Source: Treponema bryantii (GTDB taxonomy: Bacteria; Spirochaetota; Spirochaetia; Treponematales; Treponemataceae). Taken from it: a stretch of DNA of 64,000 nucleotides. Shown one piece after another: positions 63,428 to 64,000 of this stretch; the first letter of the stretch is position 1; each line of letters begins with the position of its first letter. The translations under genes and the position numbers were made by a program. The stretch spans positions 62,001-126,000 of the forward strand of contig NZ_FORI01000004.1 of NCBI RefSeq assembly GCF_900113965.1, given 5' to 3'. The notes below the pieces were generated by a model that searched no databases, was not told the origin of the DNA, and saw nothing but the letters and a program-made list of their open reading frames with translations.

Positions 63428-63778
63428 ATGATCATGACTAAAAAGAAAAAAATAATAAAAAAGAATTTAATTTCCTTTATGGATTATTACTTAAAAAAAA
63501 ATAATGTCAAATTGAGTAAAAATGAAATTTTAATTCCAGTTGTTAATGCTTTTATTTATAGCATTAATTATTGTCTTGAGAGAGGTATTGAAATTGAAAT
63601 ACGTGGGTTTGGAAAATTCATCATTAAAGATATAAAAAAAGATAAATGTATTATAGGCGGTAAAGAATATCAAATTAAGAATAAGAAGAAAGTTATTTTT
63701 AATTGGAGCAAAAAAACCGGAATAATTAGCAAAAGACAACCAAACTCAACAGATAATTCAAATCCTAACACAAAATAA
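63428..63778 (+). CDS. HU/IHF family DNA-binding protein
   Basis: 116 residues from ATG 63428 (GAGG eight bases upstream; ATG 63434 is also possible). The middle of the protein is the HU/IHF fold: a helical pair (NEILIPVVNAFIYSINYCLE) then the beta-arm stretch GIEIEIRGFGKFIIKDI. The N-terminus is unusually basic (TKKKKIIKKN) and the tail Asn/Ser-rich. It bends DNA, possibly at the adjacent repeats or at the attachment site. It is a basic, element-encoded version, not the chromosomal HU. Confidence 0.8.
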   Translation: MIMTKKKKIIKKNLISFMDYYLKKNNVKLSKNEILIPVVNAFIYSINYCLERGIEIEIRGFGKFIIKDIKKDKCIIGGKEYQIKNKKKVIFNWSKKTGIISKRQPNSTDNSNPNTK

Positions 63779-63781
63779 AAA

Positions 63782-63845
63782 GTGCAAGGTTGCACAAAAT
63801 ATTTCAAGAAGTTTTTTCTTTTATTTTTCTTGTGCAACCTTGCAT
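63782..63845. promoter_or_regulatory. Palindrome copies 2 and 3, forming a 15-bp inverted repeat
   Basis: GTGCAA-GG-TTGCAC at 63782-63795 and GTGCAA-CC-TTGCAT at 63832-63845. Each is a dyad, and 63783-63797 is the exact complement of 63830-63844. The T-rich space between them could make a terminator stem-loop after the IHF/HU-like gene. Copy 3 lies nine bases before the next -35, an operator position. Confidence 0.5.
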
Positions 63846-63854
63846 CTTAAAACA

Positions 63855-63883
63855 TTGACAATGTATTTTTCACAGTCTACTAT
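63855..63883 (+). promoter_or_regulatory. Promoter of the partial gene at the right edge
   Basis: A perfect -35 TTGACA (63855-63860), a 17-nt spacer and TACTAT (63878-63883). Transcription would start near 63890 and give a 30-base leader with AGGAG before ATG 63920. Confidence 0.55.
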
Positions 63884-63919
63884 TGTAGATAGAAAAAGAT
63901 TCTTTATAGGAGCTATAAA

Positions 63920-64000
63920 ATGACAAATGAAAATCCTTTGAAAAAAGTTTTACAAACAAGAGAAGATGTAAAATACTGTGTAAAGCATAAGGATGAATAC
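63920..64000 (+). CDS. Start of an unidentified element gene, cut by the window edge
   Basis: 27 residues are visible (NENPLKKVLQTREDVKY), with AGGAG upstream and a promoter at 63855. The fragment is too short to recognise a family. Confidence 0.5.
   Translation, partial: MTNENPLKKVLQTREDVKYCVKHKDEY

Larger units (their letters stand above)
59268..64000. mobile_element. Integrated element (prophage or ICE-like), left end; right end beyond window
   Basis: It starts at the tRNA-Pro fragment. The visible cargo is a minus-strand double-HTH repressor, then plus-strand genes: excisionase-like protein, small protein, replisome organiser (split), ParB-like protein, IHF/HU-like protein and a partial gene. 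The A/T content rises at this point and ribosome binding sites become strong AGGAGG types. A repressor facing an early replication operon is the layout of temperate phages and some integrative elements. No integrase, capsid, terminase or conjugation genes are seen, so phage versus ICE is open. Confidence 0.8.

Noticed and set aside
63229-63435. Minus-strand frame of 68 residues containing repeated Cys-Arg-His-Lys segments
   Set aside because: The repeated residues mirror the DNA dyad repeats; no start signal, and the DNA repeat explains it.

Overview
The window reads as chromosome of a Treponema-like spirochaete with a diderm envelope. The basis is protein content recalled from the group: a PUR-alpha type nucleic-acid-binding protein, BamA/TamB/OmpH and Lol machinery, many TPR and LysM periplasmic proteins, and the order CheW - aminotransferase-like protein - NAD kinase - RecN, which I remember from Treponema pallidum. 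I could not run a database search, so species is not assigned.

Layout. 1-4565 (+): an operon of PgpH-like HD phosphodiesterase (5' end outside the window), YbeY, CorC-like CBS protein and a TPR protein. 4570-5445 (-): FN3-like protein whose promoter is back to back with that of prfB (5511-6648, +1 programmed frameshift). 6632-13683 (+): PEGA-like membrane protein, FtsY, a lipoprotein and the LolC/LolD/LolE-type exporter. 13683-17710: McsA, an McsB homologue that appears to have lost catalytic residues, and ClpC. 17735-22815: a SsuA/SsuC-like transporter pair without ATPase, a phosphoribosyltransferase, a beta-helix surface protein and RNase HII. 22805-28593 (-): MATE transporter, PUR-alpha protein, cysteine desulfurase, AroB, a small secreted protein and thymidylate kinase, with REP-like hairpins and a 177-bp palindromic element between them. 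28669-38693 (+): TamB, BamA, OmpH/Skp, MutS. 38756-46701 (+): ComF, CheW, a DegT-like protein lacking its PLP lysine, NAD kinase, RecN, a hypothetical, an HD protein and a LysM/degenerate LytM protein. 46698-52833 (-): a DnaQ-type exonuclease, two phosphohexomutases, a degenerate LytM protein and a beta-propeller protein. 52972-59170: HTH-PTS IIA fusion, transglutaminase-like protein, RluA-type pseudouridine synthase, RfbB, bactofilin, TPR protein, MtaB.

At 59268 the chromosome stops abruptly. A 43-nt copy of the 3' half of tRNA-Pro(UGG) marks the attachment site of an integrated element that runs off the right edge. Its visible genes are a double-HTH repressor, an excisionase-like protein, a small protein, a phage-type replisome organiser split over two frames, a ParB-like protein, an IHF/HU-like protein and the start of another gene. 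The composition is visibly more A/T-rich and ribosome binding sites are stronger than in the flanking genome.

The most interesting signals are: (1) the replisome-organiser gene, where an A-AAA-AAC slippery site in a run of nine A next to a stop could join two open frames, followed by fifteen tandem 11-bp repeats inside the coding sequence that look like an intragenic replication origin; (2) a recurring promoter geometry, with the -10 box ending 6-7 nt before the start codon and no Shine-Dalgarno, at eight genes including the element repressor, predicting leaderless mRNAs; (3) the 177-bp palindromic element; (4) an apparent McsB pseudokinase between McsA and ClpC; (5) dyad repeats and a palindromic operator-like motif in the element.
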